DNA of 64,000 bases from Pseudofabraea citricarpa (GCA_029641185.1 JAPWGK010000006.1:1178001-1242000); one strand, 5' to 3'; shown: positions 46,757 to 59,476, counted from the first letter of the stretch. Notes: generated by a model not told the origin, from the letters alone. A program made the numbers and translations.

Positions 46757-47892
46757 TCATACGTTGGCAGGACAACACTAGAAAAAAAATAAAGCCTCAA
46801 TAAACAATCTTCATAAAACAGAGTTCTTCCAACCGCTGAACGCCCGGAAAAGCCTAGAGATGCCTCCATAGGTCGTCTCGATACACACGTGTATTCCAAG
46901 CAAATCGGACCATTTAGCGGTTGTAAGAATCTTCAGATACAGTATCAAGCTAGCCAAACCAAATGTTTATTAATGATGCTGCCTGACCTGGAAGAATGTA
47001 ACAAAATAAACCATGGCATGATTCGTTGATAGGCAACGAGCTGGTTCGGGATCGGCTTCGTCGGGAAGTTCGCAAAGAAAGAGATTCGGCGAAAACGCCG
47101 AAATGATAAGCTAGAGCAACACTCGGCCAATCACTTGCTCTCAATTCCATTAAGCTTCACATGTAGAAGAGAGGTTACAGTACAGTACTCCATTCAACTC
47201 CGCAGTACAAGGCTGCATTGTGGTTGATAACTGAGAAAAACCATGTCATTAATATACACTTTATTTCTGCACCAGTAAATTTGTCACATTTATTGCTCCG
47301 TAGCTTGCGATGGGTGTAGGTGAGGGGGAAAGCAGAAAATTTAGATGCGTTGTTCTCGGATCTAGGTTTTAGTATAGCCATCGCAGGGCTATTTCTATGG
47401 CCCTCATGGTTTCTAGTCACTTCTCATCTGACCTTATTCATTTAAGTAAAATACGATACAAAATGTATTTTTTTAAGAGGGGAGAGAGGAAGAAAAGATT
47501 ATCTTTTAAAATTGAGAGCGGTACTCCGTACTGGTGGTATATATAAGTTCTATGGCGTGATTCGGATTAGTAAATTTTACCCAATCCAGGTCCTTAGATC
47601 GCCAAAGCACTTGGGCTTACAAGAGCATTCGGTTACTTGCCTAAGTACGCATTCGAAATGTTTATACATTCACTCAATCACTAAGAACCATGAACTCAAA
47701 AAGCACCTACCTCTGCCCCTGGGACTGCCGTCGGCTAGCAAGAGACGAAAATCCTGACCGCCTTCGGCCGTCTTAGTGGGGTCAAACCCAGAGGGGCTCT
47801 TGAGCTTGCGCAGTGCGCACCATCCACAAAAGTGACAAGGCTGAATCATTTATCAGAGATTCTTGTTCAACCACGCAGACGAAAAGTTTGGT
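46757..47892. other. 1.1 kb spacer before THR1, no gene seen
   Basis: Holds the PDX1 3' region (AAATAAAGC near 46788) and the THR1 promoter. One GTTACAGTACAGTACT copy of the dispersed motif occurs at 47174-47189, outside the main repeat field. Only short random ORFs. Confidence 0.45.
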
Positions 47893-49052
47893 ATGATGAT
47901 TACTATCAGTAAGCTACAGCCTTACTCTGATTAATCCATCTACGCCATGTACTGATGCCCACTTTAGAAGTACCGTGCTCCTCGGCGAACATCGGACCAG
48001 GTTTTGATGTCATTGGACTAGCTCTCTCCATATGGCTTGAAATCCAGGTTGAGGTCGCCCAGGTCGAAAGGTCTGATGCACCGTTGAACTGTGTTATCAC
48101 GTACGAAGGAGAAGGCAAGGAGGATGTTCCTCTGAGTGCCGATACCAATCTCATCACCCGAACGGCCTTGTATGTTCTACGATGCCATGGTCAACGGGCC
48201 TTTCCAGCCGAGACACGAGTACACATCAAGAATCCTATACCGCTAGGTAGAGGTCTTGGATCTTCAGGATCAGCTGTTGTTGCTGGCGTTGCATTGGGCA
48301 ATGAAGTAGGAAAGCTGGGTCTGTCCAAGGCGAGGATGCTGGATTACTGCCTTATGATAGGTGAGTCACCCTACGAGGGTGGGAAATAAATATTGAACTC
48401 TGCTTTAGAACGTCACCCAGATAATGTGGCTGCATCTCTGTACGGAGGATTTGTTGGCACCTATCTGAATGATTTAAGCCCGGAGGACATCGAACGAAAA
48501 GAGATTCCTCTCAGTGAAGTATTGCCCGAGCCCGCCGGAGGTGTAGATACAGGATCAAATCCACCCGAACCACCAATTGGAATTGGGCACTACATGAAAT
48601 TCCCCTGGGCCAAGGAGATCAAGGCAATTGCTATCATCCCACATTTCGAAGTCGCTACAGCTGAAGCCAGGAGTGTGCTGCCATCCTCATACTCGCGAGC
48701 GGACGTGGTGTTCAACCTCCAAAGAATAGCATTACTTCCATCAGCGTTGGGAAGATCCCCTCCAGATGCGGAGCAAATTTATCTAGCAATGCAGGACAAG
48801 GTTCACCAGCCCTACAGGAAAGGTCTAATTCCAGGACTCCCGGAAATCTTGCAATCTGTCACACCTAAATCTCACCCTGGTCTCTGCGGAATCTGCTTGT
48901 CTGGAGCAGGTCCAACTATATTGGCTTTGGCAACGGAGAATTTTGACGGCATTGCAAGTGCTATCCTAGATATGTTCGCAAAGAAGAACATCAAGTGCGA
49001 GTGGAAATTACTCGAGCCTGCGCAGGACGGAACAACAGTCACGTATGACTAA
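47893..49052 (+). CDS. THR1: Homoserine kinase (GHMP family)
   Basis: Phosphorylates homoserine with ATP in threonine synthesis. Three exons: 47893-47908, 47968-48360 and 48409-49052 (350 residues; 349 if the second of two adjacent ATGs is used). The 16-base first exon encodes MMITI and splices (GTAAGC...CTTTAG) to give ITIKVPCSSANIGPGFDVIG, the family N-terminus; without it the protein would start inside the first motif. The GHMP ATP-binding motif PIPLGRGLGSSGSAVVAG lies near residue 105, followed by HPDNVAASLYGG. The third GHMP motif is LCGICLSGAGPTILALA. Complete, no defects. THR1 is usually regulated by amino-acid starvation, but I cannot point to a Gcn4-type site with confidence. Confidence 0.95.
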
Positions 49053-49375
49053 AAGGATCTTTTAAGAAAACAAAATAGAAGTACAACCTATGTCGTACCT
49101 AAGATACCTATTCCTACTAGAACTACGATTTGAGCATCAAGATGATGAGTCGTCAGCACCTTGCAAAAAAGTCTTACTTCAACACTACCATTCATTTTCA
49201 ACCGTGAAGCTCCTGTGCTAATACATCTGTGATGAAATTCAGAAGTGAACAGGATACATCCATCCCAAAAGTTGATCAGCCAGCACCAGAACGCCCCCTA
49301 AGTAATATTCCACAGACCAGTACAATCCATTGTGTCAAAGCGTAGCAACGAGAGCAAAATCATAACGCCTTCTCT
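49053..49375. other. Short convergent spacer THR1/CENP-A
   Basis: 323 bp between 3' ends of THR1 (+) and the CENP-A gene (-). No gene seen. Confidence 0.45.
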
Positions 49376-50020
<645 letters not shown>

Positions 50021-50847
50021 GATGCAAGATGGCTAAAGAGCGGCCGGAAAAGGTTCGATGGTGTTCGGAAATACCAGGCAGGGAGAATTAAAGCTTGCAG
50101 GAGCAATGCGATCAGAATCTGATAGCGCAATTGCGAAGGAAAGGAGGAGGTTGGGAGGACTCGATTCTAGGCGCGTCGAGGTACAGGCAGCATTCAAATA
50201 GAGAGCGCGCATGTAAAATCGCGTTAAGTAAGTGTTCGCGACTCGAGTAAAACGAAAAGTATAGTATTCGCAGACTGCGCAGAATTGAGAGGTATAGGAT
50301 GTGGAGAGCGCGTCGCTGGAAGCTGTCGCGAATGATTGTTTTTGTCGAGGTTCAAGCTTCGTTACTTCTTTGAGAGCAACACGTTCGCTTATGTGCAGTG
50401 CTGGGAACGGCGCGCATGCAGTGTTCGCTCCAATGCTACGGGAAATCGGATACAAATGAATACCTAAGTATATATCAGGGCAGGCTACTCAGCAGTATCA
50501 ATTAGCAAACATATAGACAACCTACCCAGCATTGTAGTAAGCAGGCATGGAAGGAAGCAACAAAGGCGCGAGAGCACGTGAGCGGACACTGCTACCAACT
50601 TACCAAGGGACGATCAACAGCACAAGGCGGAAGCGCGGCCGATCGATAACGCCACTCTGGCAGTTATTAGCTATGTGTCTCTCTATCTCAACATACCACC
50701 TCACTCTTTATCCTCCAATTCTGTTTGAGCTCAAGAACCTGTTTGTTCTACCCCGCAGAACACTCCTTTCCAACTCCCCTGCCCCGCAGACTTCAGCTCG
50801 CCTTATACACCGCAACGAGAGATAGCGCAGTGAGTGAATCATCAACC
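50021..50847. promoter_or_regulatory. Divergent promoter region between CENP-A and Derlin genes
   Basis: 827 bp. No supported gene; ORFs are random. ACGCGTC-like core ACGCG sequences (for example GCGCGT near 50171 and GAGCGCGTCGC near 50306) are reminiscent of G1/S MCB elements, which would suit a cell-cycle-regulated histone variant, but this is weak. Confidence 0.4.
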
Positions 50848-51634
50848 ATGGCAGCCATGATGGGAGATGGACAGGCTGGGTTCCCACTCGAGGCCTGGTT
50901 CTGGGAGATGCCACCAGCAACAAGGCTTTGGACTACCTGCACAGTACTGATCAGTGCTCTTGTCCAATGCCAAATAATCACTCCCTTTCAGCTGTTCTAC
51001 AGCTTCAGAGCCGTCTTTGCCAAGTCCCAAGTAAGCACCTTGATCCTCACAAGATGCCAGCTGCTAACAATGCCGTTAGTACTGGCGGCTTCTCACCACA
51101 TTCCTTTATTTCGGACCCCTGTCTTTAGACCTGGTCTTCCATGTCTTCTTCTTGCAGCGTTACTCTAGACTCCTGGAAGAGTCAACAGGCCGGTCGCCTG
51201 CTCAGTTCTCGTGGCTCCTCCTCTACGCGACTACCTCCCTCATTTGTCTCTCCCCTCTAGTATCCATGCCGTTCTTGGGTCACCCGCTATCCTCAACGCT
51301 CGTTTACATATGGTCTAGAAGGAATCCAGACACCAGACTTAGTTTCTTGGGCTTGATGGTCTTTACTGCGCCGTATCTGCCGTGGGTGTTGATGGGGTTC
51401 AGTCTGGTTTTACATGGCACTGTTCCTAAGGATGAGATCATGGGTGTGGTTATCGGTCATGTTTGGTACTTCTTCTCGGATGTTTATCCTCCGTTGCACA
51501 ATGGACATCGACCCTTTGATCCTCCAGCATGGTGGCGACGTTTGTTTGAGGGAAGACCTCAACCCGAAGAGACCGCTGACGCGATCAACAACGAATTCGC
51601 TGTGGCCGCAGCCCCAGGCCCAGAGGTAAGATAA
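50848..51634 (+). CDS. Derlin family ER membrane protein (DER1-like)
   Basis: Rhomboid-pseudoprotease of ER-associated degradation; helps move misfolded proteins out of the ER with Hrd1-type ligases. Exons 50848-51030 and 51080-51634 (intron GTAAGC...CTAACAATGCCGTTAG), 245 residues, typical. Landmarks: PPATRLWTTCTVLISALVQC (first helix), IITPFQLFYSFRAVF, YWRLLTTFLYFGPLSLDLVF (Derlin WR motif), then helices around LLYATTSLICLSPLVSMPFL and APYLPWVLMGFSLVL, and GVVIGHVWYFFSDVYP containing the conserved G-H-x-Y-x-F-x-x-D region. The final codons GAG-GTAAGA-TAA overlap a good donor consensus, so an alternative spliced C-terminus is possible. Confidence 0.93.
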
Positions 51635-51828
51635 GATTTACGAAATATTAGCCGGATTGGCGATGAGCTTGTATGTTAAGGATTGGCATATGGATGGTGC
51701 TCGGCGCTGGAGTTCAACTGGTTTGCGGGCTTTGTTTTTTTTTTTTTTTTTTTTTTCTTGAGGGAGGGTTTGAAAGTGGCAAGACTACAAGGCGTCAAAG
51801 ATACCAAAGATTTTTTCATTAATGCTGT

Positions 51829-52962
51829 TCATTGCACACCTGTCTCTGTCTGCTGAGCGGTGTCTTCGCCGTCTTCGTCTCTTTCTTCAGTAACAGGTGC
51901 ATCTGGAGCGACTGGGAAATGCAAATGTTTCCAATCCTCCAACTCTTCAATAATAGATCGTAGGCGATCTCGAATACTCTCAATAGCATAACTCCCAAGT
52001 AACAACCTTAGAGGAGGATAAGAACAATGTGCCAGCTGCCAAACGAGTTCAGCACACTTCACAGCACTTGTAGGTTGCTTATCACCTAGCCACTGCACCA
52101 TCCTCTTTGCATGCAGCGCAGGTGACGTAGCATGAGAATACGGCTCACTAGCAGGTCTAATAACAAAATGTCCCCAGGTAGGTAACGACGGTGTTGTATC
52201 CCAATCTGGTTCATCTCTCCTGACCAAGCCAGGCTCTACGAGGGTAGCCTTGATATTGAAAGAATCAATCTCGTAGAGCATGGCTTCAATCAAGCCCTCC
52301 ACGGCATACTTGGTTGCACAATAAGGTCCCAGGCCGGGAACTCCCAGAGCACCGGATGTAGAGCTGAAGATCAGATATCTGCCGGCGCCCTGCTCTCTAA
52401 AGTAAGGCAGCGTGAGCTGGATGATGTTCAAGGCGCCCATAAAATTCGTCTCGAACTGATTCCGCACCTCGTAATCGTCCTGGTCCTCGCACGCGCCGAT
52501 GACCCCATAGCCTGAGCAGTTGGCGACGACATCGACGCGTCCAAAGTGCGAGATGGTCTTCTCCACCACAGCGCCGACGGATTCCCTCGCTCGCACGTCG
52601 CACAACGCGCCCAGGCAGTTCTCGTGCCATCCTTGCATCGACTCGATGCTGTTCTCAAAGGTCCTCCCCACCGCCGTCACGGAATCGCCATTCGTCAGGG
52701 CGTTTCTCACGATGGAGCGCCCGAGATGCCCTGTCGCTCCGAAGACGATCCAGACCAGCTGCCGCGGCGGGTTGGAAGCGCTCGGTGGATCGCACGATAG
52801 CGGGAGCTGCAGACCGAGGGCGCTGGCGGCCTTGGACTTGGTATTATTGCTGTTGCTGTTGTTGTTACTGTTGTTGTCTTGGTCAGGGGGCGACATGGTA
52901 TCCTCCTCGCTGTTGCTGCGCCCATCGGTTGGTGGCCCTCCTCCTTGGGCATCCATCACCAT
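51829..52962 (-). CDS. Short-chain dehydrogenase/reductase (SDR)
   Basis: NAD(P)-dependent oxidoreductase of unknown substrate. Single exon, 377 residues. Residues 1-65 are low complexity, including an Asn/Ser run. The Rossmann fold follows: VWIVFGATGHLGRSIV (a variant of TGxxxGxG), CDVRARESV for the cofactor side pocket, VVANCSGYGVIGA (NAG-like NCSG), then the catalytic Ser (IFSSTSGALG) and Y-x3-K (GPYCATKYAVEG). PGLVR follows as expected. A C-terminal ~110-residue extension ends in an acidic tail. It resembles fungal SDRs related to retinol/oxidoreductase YusZ types. It converges on the Derlin gene 195 bp away across a T-rich tract (about 51727-51756). Confidence 0.9.
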   Translation of the reverse strand: MVMDAQGGGPPTDGRSNSEEDTMSPPDQDNNSNNNSNSNNTKSKAASALGLQLPLSCDPPSASNPPRQLVWIVFGATGHLGRSIVRNALTNGDSVTAVGRTFENSIESMQGWHENCLGALCDVRARESVGAVVEKTISHFGRVDVVANCSGYGVIGACEDQDDYEVRNQFETNFMGALNIIQLTLPYFREQGAGRYLIFSSTSGALGVPGLGPYCATKYAVEGLIEAMLYEIDSFNIKATLVEPGLVRRDEPDWDTTPSLPTWGHFVIRPASEPYSHATSPALHAKRMVQWLGDKQPTSAVKCAELVWQLAHCSYPPLRLLLGSYAIESIRDRLRSIIEELEDWKHLHFPVAPDAPVTEERDEDGEDTAQQTETGVQ

Positions 52963-53746
52963 CTCTCACTCGCACGCGCTCTCGCTCTCGCTCTCGAGCT
53001 CTCGTTTTTGTAGCCTCTCAACGGGTCATGGACTATTGCGTAGTTGGCGTTTCTGGCAAGTTCGTCATTTGTTGTTCTGCTGCCACTGCCAGTCTTGGAG
53101 GTTGCTAGGCCCCCTAGCGGGGTGCCATTATGCCATGGTGGACGTTGTGGCTCCCGAGGTGTTTTCTGGGAAAATGTCCGAGGCAGGACATGGGATGGCA
53201 GCATCGGTAACATGCATCAAATCAAGCCATGCATCATGGGGCTTTCAGGTGGGTTTGGTGGGTCGTGGGGTTACTGTATATCAGATTGCGGGGAACGGGA
53301 ACAGGAACAGACGGTCAGTGTTCCTGACAGCTGCGGTACGGTGCAGTCCAGATTCCTCGACCTGTCACCCGCCTTGTTGCGTTTCGCCAGTGCACAGCTG
53401 TTGCGACCTGTGGCTCCCCATTGGTGCAGTTTGTTCGCGACGCTGCTTTTTTACTCAGGTTGTTCGGCTTGCTTTACCGAGCATAAATCTTGGATTGATG
53501 TTGATTTAGTACGTACCTAGGTACCTATCTGACTCACGTTTTTTTAATAAGAGCCAATTCGAGTTGATGTTACGCTAGCAGAGATATGTATAGGTAAATA
53601 AGCAGAGGCTTCACTTTTGAACTAAATCCCTCTCTTCTATCACAGTTCCCTATTCTCTAGACAACGAACTTTCTCGTCGACATCTCTGAGGGCTACCTAC
53701 TCCGTATGGTACGACGTGCCACACAAGACATCCTGTTACAACCACA
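52963..53746. other. 784 bp spacer upstream of SDR gene and metallophosphoesterase remnant
   Basis: Starts with a CTCTCG-type run (52977-53000) in the SDR 5' leader. ORFs here are shadows of GC-rich sequence with no domains. No other feature seen. Confidence 0.45.
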
Positions 53747-54067
53747 ATGGCAGGAAAGGCAATCATTTTGACACGCTTTATAGTTATCTCAAATTCTCAC
53801 GAGTTCGAATTCAGCCACGGTATCATCAAGCCTCTCAACTTCCAACATCCCCCAAGAGCCGACGTCCTCTTACATTGCGGGGACATGACCCACGTTGGAG
53901 GAGTTGTAGCCTTCAAGAAGTTTTTGAGAATACTCAGCAACTTCGACGCCGAGCTCAAGTTGGTTATTGCAGGGAACCACGACCTGGCTCTCGACAAAGA
54001 CTGGCGACATTACGAGCGTCACCCCGAGAGAAAATACTTTAACAACCTCAAAATGCGCCATAGTTAA
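53747..54067 (+). pseudogene. Truncated calcineurin-like metallophosphoesterase (MPPED-like) remnant
   Basis: 106-residue ORF covering only the N-terminal part of a family that is normally ~250-330 residues. Recognisable are FIVISNSHEFEF (the metal-binding D-x-H motif, but with Asn where the Asp should be), PRADVLLHCGDMTHVGG (G-D motif) and LKLVIAGNHDLALDKDW (G-N-H-D motif). It then stops after NNLKMRHS, so the later His ligands (G-H and G-x-H motifs) are missing. Downstream sequence to the end of the ABC transporter gene (about 115 bp) cannot encode them. Most likely a decaying gene; an unrecognised intron leading further is unlikely in the space available. Family call firm, pseudogene call inferred. 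Confidence 0.72.
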
Positions 54068-54182
54068 TTAACCTCGACCTTGCTTCCGCGTAACGTAATT
54101 GGAATCAGAAGACATGGTTTCCCAAAAGGAGATGACTAGCATAAAGACAAAATGCACCCTGTTTCCTGCAAAACAAACCCTG

Positions 54183-57100
54183 TCAGTCAAAAGCCTGAGA
54201 ATTCCACAGCGATTGGAAGTGGGATTGGATCGAGAGCAATTCTCTCGGATTGCCAGTCTCCACGATCCTGCCAAGATCCATCACGACAACCATATCAAAA
54301 TCCACTAAGCTCTCTAGGCGATGAGCAACCATAAGTACAGTATGCTCTTTGAACTCATTGCGTAGAAGAACCTGCAACATCTCATCGGTCTCGGCATCAA
54401 GACTGGATAAGTCAGCGTTGTACAGAATGAAACTGACCGAATCATTAAATGTTACCTGCTTGTAGGTTCATCAAGAATCAATATGGCTCCTTTGCAAAGC
54501 ATAGCTCTAGCAAAACAGAAAATCTGGCGTTGGCCATGAGACAGCCAATCCAGGTCTAATTTTGCATCCAGATCTCCTCCTTTGGCGCATATGATATCCC
54601 ACAGCCGGACTTTCTGCAGACAAGTAATGATCTCAGGGTCGGTTGCTTTGCCCCACGGATCAGCATTAGAGCGGACTGAGTCAGAGAATAGGAAAGGTTC
54701 TTGCGGTAAGCAAACCATCCTTGACCGGATAGTTTGCCGTGGTAGAGTAGAGATATCAAGTCCATTCACAGTAATTGTGCCGCTGGTCAGCTCGGTTAAT
54801 CGAAGGATGGTTGATAACAGGGTACTCTTTCCGCTAGGGGACCTATCAGTCTAACTTTAAAAAAAGACACAAGTGATAAAAAGCCTACCTTCCCGTTCTT
54901 CCGCATATGGCAACCTTCTGGCCATCACCTATGGAGAGTGTAAGGTCAGAGAGTACGTTGGCAGAATTATGGCTATGGACTCTTTTAGCTTTGGTAATCA
55001 AGGTTAAAACATGAGGATTGCGAGGAACTATACCTGTAGGCAGCTGAGACATTTTCGAGCTCCAAAACTCCACGGGTCGGCCAGCTTTCATTTGCTGTCT
55101 GCGTTTCTTCAGGAAGGCTTTCACATGGGGTTTCGTCAGTGAAGTTTTTCACCCTCGAGATAGCCCCTAAAGACGTCTCTAGTGAGGTCCAAAATTTGAT
55201 CAAGGCTGCTAGAGAGTGCCCGAGGTTCATAATGTTCACCAAGGCGATACCTAAAAATCCGGCACTGATGTTGTCGCGTAAATTGACGGCCAGGGCAACG
55301 AGCAAAATAGCAAAGCCCGCCACGAGTAAGTCAAGCACAAGTCCAAGCCATCTCTGGATGCAGAAAAGCAGATAGAATGGTTTCTGCGACTCATCAATCA
55401 ACTTGAGGTTTCTCGTGAGAAACGCTTCAGACCAGCCGAATGCTCGGATGGTTACCAAGCCAGCAAGTGACTCGATGAATTGAGAATATAATGGTGCCTT
55501 TGCTTCAATCCTAATGCAATAAGTCTCCAGACTGTAATTTTGGAATGTGGAATATACTCTAGTAGTCGGAGTTGTCTTGATGTCCTCAGATAAAACCTCT
55601 GGACTAGATACAGAATACCACCAATGATTGGCAATGCGGCAGCGGTGTACTTAACAGCAGCAACTGTTAAAGCAGCTCCTCCAATACAACTTGCGAATTC
55701 TTCAAGAACTGTCAGTTTGCAGGTCCGCAATAATAGAGAAGAGCGAACAACTTACGAAATGAAGTGTTTATCAGAGCAGCTGGTAGAGTCATATCAATTA
55801 GTCGCATATCTTGGCTGAATCTACTTGATAGTAAGTACGGGCGTATTGATATATGACTTCTACACTGACCTGTTAATGAGAGCCCCGGTTTCTATTTCCG
55901 TGAAGACGGTTAAAGGTGCCCTGTTTTTGATGTTAAAAGTCCTCCATTTACATAAGTAATGGTGTTACTTACATCATTACAGCTTTCAGCAGAGTCCAAT
56001 GTAGATTCCTAGCCGATTTTGGAACAATGAAAAGAAATAGGTGACTAAACGATCAGCTTGTGCATCTTCCGATGTGACTACCCGGATTCAATGGCTTTCC
56101 AGATTTCAACTTACAGAACTCCAGATATCATAGCAATTGACTGCAAGATGCCGAACAAAGCATATAATCCAAGCCAATAGCTCAGTCGTGGTTTTGAACT
56201 GATATCTTCAGCTGCCGACCACCAATTCAGCCACAAGTCTATTTTCTCGTCAACAACATCTTTATCACAAGGGATTGTAGCACTGACATTGCACGGCCGA
56301 AAATACTGCATGCAGTGAAATGAAGCAGCAGAACAAGCCAAAGTTCCACCAGCCCATGGATTCCAAGTAGTATTTATATATCTTGATATCTCCCAATTGC
56401 CGGCTTGCGTCGTTAGTTAGGACTACGTTCTGAACAGGTCGAGTTCGAGATTCCATGTCAACATCCGAAGCTTCCTTCGTTTGATCATGCTCATTCTTCT
56501 GTCGTTGGGTTTTGATGATATGGCTAAGGTTACCAGAGCTTTTGACGTTCTCATAAGTTCCTTGGTCTAGAATGTGCCCGTTTGGGCCGAAGCCTACTAC
56601 GTAATCTGCTAGTGGAAGGTGGTTCGCTACACTTGTTAGTGGGAAAAAAGTTTTGCTAAAAAGGCGTTAAACATTTGCTTACAATTCTGAGTGACCAGTA
56701 TCACTGTGGTGTGGTTTTTACGAAGGAGCCCATCGTTACCAAATACTTGATTAAAGACGGCTTCTTCTGTGACGGAATCCAAACCGCTTAGAACGTCATC
56801 AAATATTGCAACTTGCTTGCGAGCATATACCGCTCTTGCTATCGCCTAAGAATATCATGGGAAATTAGAAAAGCTTTTCAATGAAGAGTGTTTGAGCTTA
56901 CTAAACGTTGCTTTTGGCCTCCACTAAGTATTGTGCCGTTGCTGCCAATATCTGTTTGATCACCATGGGCAATTTGCTGGAGATCTTTTGTCAAAGCACA
57001 TGCAGAAATGACTGACTGATACCAAGTCTCATCATATTCTGCTTGTCCAAGAATATTGGCTCGTAATGTACCACTTTTGATCCATGTATTTTGATCACAG

Positions 57101-59476
57101 AAGGCTATTTCGGCTGACTGAACAAATAAGGAGCCGTCCAAGTTGACTGTTTCGCCAAGGATCGCTTTTAGTAATGTAGATTTTCCGCATCCTGAAGGGC
57201 CCATGATAACCGTGAGTGCTGATTGGGGTATCTGCAGGTTGATGTCTCGAATGATTGGTGTATTATCTTTTGGCCATCCATAACTGCCGTCCCTGATGCT
57301 TACTCCGTAGCCATTGACTCTACCTTCTATTGTTGATTGATGGGATTGAGGATACGGGAGCAATTCAACCCCAATAGATTCTGGACTGTCATCGCTAGAA
57401 GGCGGTAGAAGAAATTGTCTGTAGTCTTTGTGTGGTTCCTCGAGGAGAAAGTCCTGGATTCTTTGAAAGCAACCAATAGTTGAATATATCTGTGGGATGG
57501 CAAAGATGACACCTGCAATTGGGTAACTCAGCAAATTAAGTACTGATAGTGATGTAAATGTACGTGTGACATTTAAAGTTCCGCCGCCCTTTGCACCAGA
57601 AATGGCGAAGATAGCAAAGGTAAGAGTTGGTGTGAGAATTATTGGGACGTTCACTACCACGGGTAACCTTTGAGTAATCATTCTACGGTCACTTGGGCTG
57701 ACTTGTCTACTTACTTAGGCATGTATTAGTCGTCGATAATTTCCGAAAATGTTTTGAGAGGCCCAGCTCCTTCGTCCGCATAATTTGTATAGTGGCCAGA
57801 AATTTGTCGGTAAGGCCCAGCATTTTAACACTTCTCATTGAGCTGATAATCTCAGAAGTTGTGTTGATTCGTTTCTGAATCGCCTCAAACCAGGTCTTCT
57901 GGCGCCGTGTCACGTAGGATCCTAACTTCATTGATGAAAGTGTTGCAGCTTCATAATGACAAATATAGTTAAATTTGAATCAGAAGACAAGTTACAGGTC
58001 ATGGGAAACTCACCTATAGCAATAGCAATGGGCATTACACAAGCAACTCCAAGTTCAGTACTAAGCATCCATATAGCGATGATAATCTGAATGGTATCTG
58101 CCCAAATCTCACTAACAAACTCAAAGACTTCTGCAATCCTCTCAACGTCGGTTCCCATCAGAGTCATTGCAGATGAGTCCTCGGCGTCAACTCTCTTTAG
58201 TTTGATCATCTGACTATAAATCATAGCTACAAGGCCGCCTCTCACCATCGTGATAAGGCGATATGTAAGATGTTGGTACCAAGCAGTCAGGATCTATGGC
58301 GATTAGAATTGACAGTTTAGAAATATATATTGACTTACTGCTATCCCAATGTATACAAAAGCATATGCTCCAATGAGTCCATAACCAATGTTGGAAGATT
58401 GCTCGGATGAACGAGAGTTTATGAAACTGATTGCGTCTTTGATCAAAAATGGCTGTGCCACCTTAAGGCCAACAAGTCCTAGTCTTGGAATGACAATACT
58501 AATAAAAGACCATCTGAAGCTCACTACAACAGTCCAGAGGAGAGAAAAGCGATTTTTTGGATTTCCTGCTTTCCATTAGCATACTAAACTCTAAAGTTTC
58601 TTCTATGGAATAAATACGCTTGACCCATGTCTTTTGAAGCTGCTCTAAGATTTGTGCTGAAGATAGGGCTTGGTTGATGGTATAGAGATCGCCAATTGAT
58701 AAGACTGTTTTGAAGCCTTTCAAAAGTAGAGGATTGAGCCACCAAAACAGAGTCCGACTGAACGTTCCACTTCGGCTCTCCGATGCAATATGACGATATA
58801 CAGAGAGTAAGTATCGTTTCTTGTTCAAATCTTCCAGAACAAGCATTATTATCTTCGCTGTGATTACGGTGATCAGAATTACCGGGATCGTATGCTTGTT
58901 GTCTAAGAGCCAATATGTTCTAGCTTGAACAATATCAAACACAACAGAGATAAGCAGATAAAGTGTGATAATAAGAGAGGGTCTAATAGACTTCTTATGC
59001 TCAAAGTGGGAAAGTAAACCCAAACCAAATGCACAAGAGAGATTTAGAGCACGGGAGGCAACTGAAAAGCGTGCACTTTGTGTAGTATTCAAGGCCAAAG
59101 CGATCAGTAGAGCCAATTGCAAGGCAGCAAGAAAAAATGTGCTGCACTGGGGGAAATCATCAGATGGTAGTTTGCTCTCAAGTGATTTGCGTACTTACAA
59201 GCTTGATAACGTGCAAGCATGTTCGTCTTACCTTGGTAGGCTTTCGCCACAGATGCAGCACCCGCAGTGGTATGGCTAGCAGGAAAACTATCGCAGGTCC
59301 AATCGACAGGATAGTTTCCTCAAATGTAACTAAATTTGTTCAAGTCAGCTTGCAAGTAGTTCTAGTTTTGATTATTCCAGACACGTACCGGTGAAGTCAA
59401 ACCCGCCACGACAGAACTGTGTTGCTACAGCAGGACCGAAGGCATCATCGCTGCAAAGGGTAAGAACGTCCGACAT
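54183..59476 (-). CDS. ABC transporter, ABCC/multidrug-resistance-associated type
   Basis: Full-length ATP-driven exporter of TMD0-TMD1-NBD1-TMD2-NBD2 layout, about 1,400 residues over a dozen or more exons. It starts MSDVLTLCSDDAFGPAVATQ at 59476; TMD0 helices follow (SIGPAIVFLLAIPL, FFLAALQLALLIALAL). TMD1 includes RTLFWWLNPLLLKGF. NBD1: Walker A GPSGCGKSTLLKAILGE, signature LSGGQKQR, Walker B with Asp for the catalytic Glu (VAIFDDVLSGLD), and Gln instead of the switch His (VILVTQN). NBD2: Walker A GRTGSGKSTLL (spliced across an intron at 54893), signature LSHGQRQIFCFARAM, Walker B ILILDEPTS, switch His in MVAHRLES. NBD2 is therefore consensus and NBD1 degenerate, as usual in ABCC. The stop at 54183 is 115 bp from the converging MPPED remnant. 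Substrate unknown. Confidence 0.9.

Noticed and set aside
51727..51756. Long T run as the poly(A) end of a retroelement
   Set aside because: No element body or target-site duplication visible beside it; simple homopolymers also occur at 29283-29299.
52520..53509. 329-codon + strand open frame over the SDR 5' end
   Set aside because: Shadow frame antisense to the SDR coding region continuing into GC-rich leader; its translation is low complexity (Leu runs opposite the Asn-rich stretch).
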